From: Exophiala sp. HKRS030
Lineage: Eukaryota; Ascomycota; Eurotiomycetes; Chaetothyriales; Herpotrichiellaceae
DNA length: 64,000 nt
Direction: 5' to 3'
Assembly: GCA_023897205.1 (NCBI GenBank)
Contig: JAHWDD010000007.1
Coordinates: 868,001-932,000 of the forward strand
Under the pieces are notes generated by a model, which was not told the origin of the DNA, made no database searches, and saw only the letters and a program-made list of their open reading frames with translations. This document shows positions 61,182-64,000 of the stretch, one piece after another. The translations under genes and the position numbers were made by a program. Position 1 is the stretch's first letter; each line of letters starts with the position of its first letter.

Positions 61182-64000
61182 TCATGTCAGTGTCCAGACC
61201 AAAACACCGACACATCCAACCAAAACAGAGAAAACGACAAGAAGACCACCCTTCTCGATAGCTTGGGCTTTTCGGACGTGACTCGGGTGTAGACGCGGAG
61301 CAGCGCCGTTGGTTATTGCAGTCATGGCCGACGTAGATAGGATCCCCTCCCGACCCATGTCGTGAGCCAAAACAAAACCACCCATCATATAAGTAGCCAC
61401 ACAAACTAGCAAGAGAAACCGACCAGCCTCAAGTTGTGTTTCAATGGCGTCAGATGCCATGACGGTTGTAATCTTCTTAGCAAGCATGGTATGACTAAAT
61501 TCCGCCCGGTTGTGGACAAAGCACCAAGCCTTCTCGAGCCACTCGCCACTCTTCAAAAGTTGTACTCGTTCGAATGGTATCCTGTTGACACCATTCAGCC
61601 TAGTAATCAACAATTGAGCCGGCTTCAGGGGAAAGATAGGACAATTCTCCACATCGATCAAGACATCTCGAAGTGCGCCATGAGCCTTGAGTCCGGCAGA
61701 TGACTCCGAGCTAGAAGGGGTAACTTCGTTGAATCGAGACGAAAATGTACATTCAGGAAGTGCAGATGAAGCGTAGATATTGTTAACAGCGTCAGGCAAA
61801 CCCTTGGATAGTAACGCCACTTCAGCATTGGTTTGGGAATCAATGCAGGCATGACGACCGCTATCTTCGGTCTTACAGAGTTGAAGAGCACTAGATGAAC
61901 AATCCGCGAGGCTGCTGCCAGCTCTTCCGATACCTGTGCGCTTGAGAATAGTAGTCGTGGTATTGCCTTTTGGAAAGGGGCCGCGGCGAGGCTGCTGGCT
62001 GTCTCCTGTGAAATGGAAATCATGCAATTCGTTTTTGCACTCAAGTCTTTGAGAAGGATCTCCATATAGGAGAAGATTGCAATCGGGACCCGAATAAACT
62101 TGCTGATCTCGCGCTTCTGTCTTATCATTACCAGATGGGCGATCGCCGAAGCCTTCTCCCCCCTCGTTAGCATCCATAGCATCCTTGATCATGTCGATCA
62201 GTCCGCTGATTGTTGGTCGATCTCGTTCTGAGATGATGATTCCGGAGGAACTGCCACTGAGTGAGCTGTGGTTTGACTTGTCAGTGTCAGACACTTTGTT
62301 TGAGACATTTGCATGTGCGTATGGCACCGGTGCACTATTAGAAGATATGTTGATGCTGTCAGAGAATGGCACACTGCGCCATGAGTCCTGTCTTGAGCAT
62401 TTCGGTAACAAAGAGCTGGATGGAAGGGCCCTGTCAATGACATTCGAGGACATAAGAGCCGATTGTGAGGATGGACTATTCGGCGGAGCGAGCAGAAAAT
62501 TGGCATCTTCTGCTGAGGCGTACGCAGGTATTTGTGGATGTTGTAGACATCCGTTGGAATCGTGCGCCAAATCCACGAGCTTGAGTGAGTGGTGTCTCCT
62601 GATTGCTTTCCCTGCAAACGTAGGAAAGCTCCTTCTCCTAATCCTTTGCATATCATTGTGATCATCAAAAGTTTCCCGGCTCGTAGGTCCTGGCCGTTTC
62701 GAAAATGTATGAGGCTGGTCGGTACGTAAATGTGTTTTTCGGTAGAGACCATGATGACCATTTCGTCGATGTGTGGCTGGTAAAGGATCCCACGGTGTTG
62801 CAGGGCTCTGTCTGCTGATTGCACTTTCACGACTCACATCTCCGGTCTCCTTTTTTGTCAAACGGAATCGTAATGCAGAAGGGTTCGAAAATCCACTCCT
62901 ACTACTTTCAGGAAAGGCCTCCCATTCATAATCATCCACTTCTGGTGCCTCCAGTCCTCGACCTAAGCTCGCGCTAAATCCTTGCGTCTGCCCATCACGA
63001 GACTCAGACATAGAGATAGAGCCATGCATCAAATCCTCCGCACTTGTCCCAATAACTGCGCCTGTCCCTATGCTTCCTCTTTCGCATTGAGCTGTTCTCG
63101 TGTTGGGATTCCAGGCAGGGAATCGTGGTGTAGCCGGGTAAAATTCGCTCTTACTAGAGCCATGGCGAATGAATGGCTCGACGTAATGGGAGACAATCTC
63201 ATCGGCATTATAAGAGATGCGATCATGCAACTTACTGACAGTATTGTCTTCTACACTTTCAAGTATGGCGCTGGATTCAAGGTGGTGCTCAGCCACTTGC
63301 AGAACCCCAAACGCAGATGGGACGCGATGGCATGCTAGATGACGCAGAGGTATATGAGCATCAGAAATGGGCAAGACCTTTGCGAAATAATCGTCGTCTT
63401 CTGAGGAGGAGCTTGATCGGCTCAACGGGAAGCGAGGCTCGAATCCACTCGACCTAGGCTGGCTTACTACCCTGTGTCCTTGAATCTGAGCATGTGCTGA
63501 ACGTAAGTCTGGATACAAGGTGCGCATATTTTGAGAATGCAAGCTCAACGAATTTTCCGAGTCTTCTCTTTTATGTTTGTCCAGTAAGCAAGAGTCAGAG
63601 TGGTGTTTCGACGCAATAGAGGGCCGGCGGAAGCATGTAGGAAAAAAGGTGTATTCACTGGAATGAATGCTTAATGTCTCAAGAGGACTTTTCTCGTCTT
63701 CGGATGGAAACCTTTCGAAGTGGATACCGAAACTTGTTGATGCAGGGATGCTGAGATGATCAAGAGAGTCGTTGTCGGGTACGTATGACTACAACATGTA
63801 AGCTCTGTTCTACATGGGAAGCCACTGTACTCACTTCCAAACTTTGAATGTTGGTTTGTGGCTTTGAAGTTTCTTTCTTGTTAACAATGGCCGATGTGGC
63901 GACCGAAACGCGTCGGTGTGACAAATTGAGTGAATTGTCGTCTGTCCGCGTTTCTAGGTAAACATCACCGGTGTGAGATGATGATCCTTCTCTATCCAAA
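61182..64000 (-). CDS. 3' part of a large unrecognised membrane protein (start outside window)
   Basis: Two exons are visible on the minus strand: one running in from the window end down to 63835, then an intron 63834-63789 (46 nt) and 63788-61182. The frame is open to the window edge, so the N-terminus is missing; about 924 residues are visible. Most of the chain is Ser/Arg-rich and disordered. The last ~110 residues have a conserved-looking part (RDVLIDVENCPIFPLKPAQLLITRLNGV and GEWLEKAWCFVHNR), then two membrane segments (FLLLVCVATYMMGGFVLAHDMG and GGLLVVFSVLVGCVGVLVWTL) at the very C-terminus. A tail-anchored topology in an internal membrane is likely. I do not recognise the family. Confidence 0.6.

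Noticed and set aside
1..64000. CRISPR arrays, rRNA, tRNA genes, polyketide or nonribosomal peptide synthases
   Set aside because: No repeat-spacer array, no tRNA A/B-box pair that folds by eye, no rRNA sequence, and no PKS/NRPS domain was found; a tRNAscan run would settle the tRNA point.

Overview
The window is nuclear DNA of a filamentous ascomycete (Pezizomycotina). Genes are 1-3 kb with short introns (about 46-120 nt) that carry GT...AG ends and CTAAC/CTGAC-like branch points. Zn2Cys6 regulators are frequent, and lysine is made by the alpha-aminoadipate route (mitochondrial homoaconitase). A Eurotiomycete or Chaetothyriales-like black-yeast relative would fit, but I cannot fix the order. 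For every multi-exon gene I rebuilt the exons by hand; each spliced length is divisible by three and open throughout.

Layout. 1-18 kb is mainly housekeeping and small enzymes: the end of an unrecognised gene, a mitochondrial AUH-type enoyl-CoA hydratase, a SnoaL-like protein, a mitochondrial LEA-like protein, a mitochondrial J-protein divergent from a SNIP1/Pml1 FHA splicing factor, an FSH1 serine hydrolase, a glutathione S-transferase, a DUF1330-like protein, a GNAT acetyltransferase divergent from homoaconitase LYS4, and a copia retroelement scrap. 16-21 kb holds a peroxisomal (C-terminal AKL) acyl-CoA/4-coumarate-CoA ligase divergent from a CTF1/Far-type Zn2Cys6 regulator.

21.4-39.7 kb is the most interesting part. 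It looks like an undescribed fungal RiPP gene cluster. At its centre (28.55-29.10 kb) is a small secreted precursor with a signal peptide, seven Kex2-type KR sites and repeated peptides of 13 and 9 residues. It grew by tandem duplication of a 176-bp exon-plus-intron unit. Around it are a membrane-anchored tyrosinase-domain protein, a membrane-anchored prolyl-4-hydroxylase-like 2OG-Fe(II) oxygenase, a Ser/Thr-type protein kinase that carries a signal peptide, a single-pass protein with two HxxHC motifs as in UstYa-type oxidases, a secreted beta-lactamase-fold hydrolase, an amino-acid permease, a membrane-anchored M19 dipeptidase and a Zn2Cys6 regulator. My working model is co-secretion of precursor and tailoring enzymes: cleavage by Kex2, oxidation of Tyr and Pro, possible phosphorylation of Thr/Ser, trimming by the hydrolase and dipeptidase, and uptake or recycling by the permease. 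The assignment rests on motifs and gene order only.

40.5-49 kb is rich in regulators: a fungal-specific transcription-factor-like protein without a DNA-binding domain, an SDR oxidoreductase, a DUF3505/Upc2-like regulator and a further Zn2Cys6 regulator. 49.3-54.7 kb has a nine-exon Dal5-type MFS transporter divergent from an intracellular GH31 glycosidase. The end returns to core cell biology: a cytosolic LysM protein, a HERP/Usa1-like ERAD factor, mitochondrial phosphatidylserine decarboxylase PSD1, and the 3' part of a large unknown membrane protein that runs off the window.
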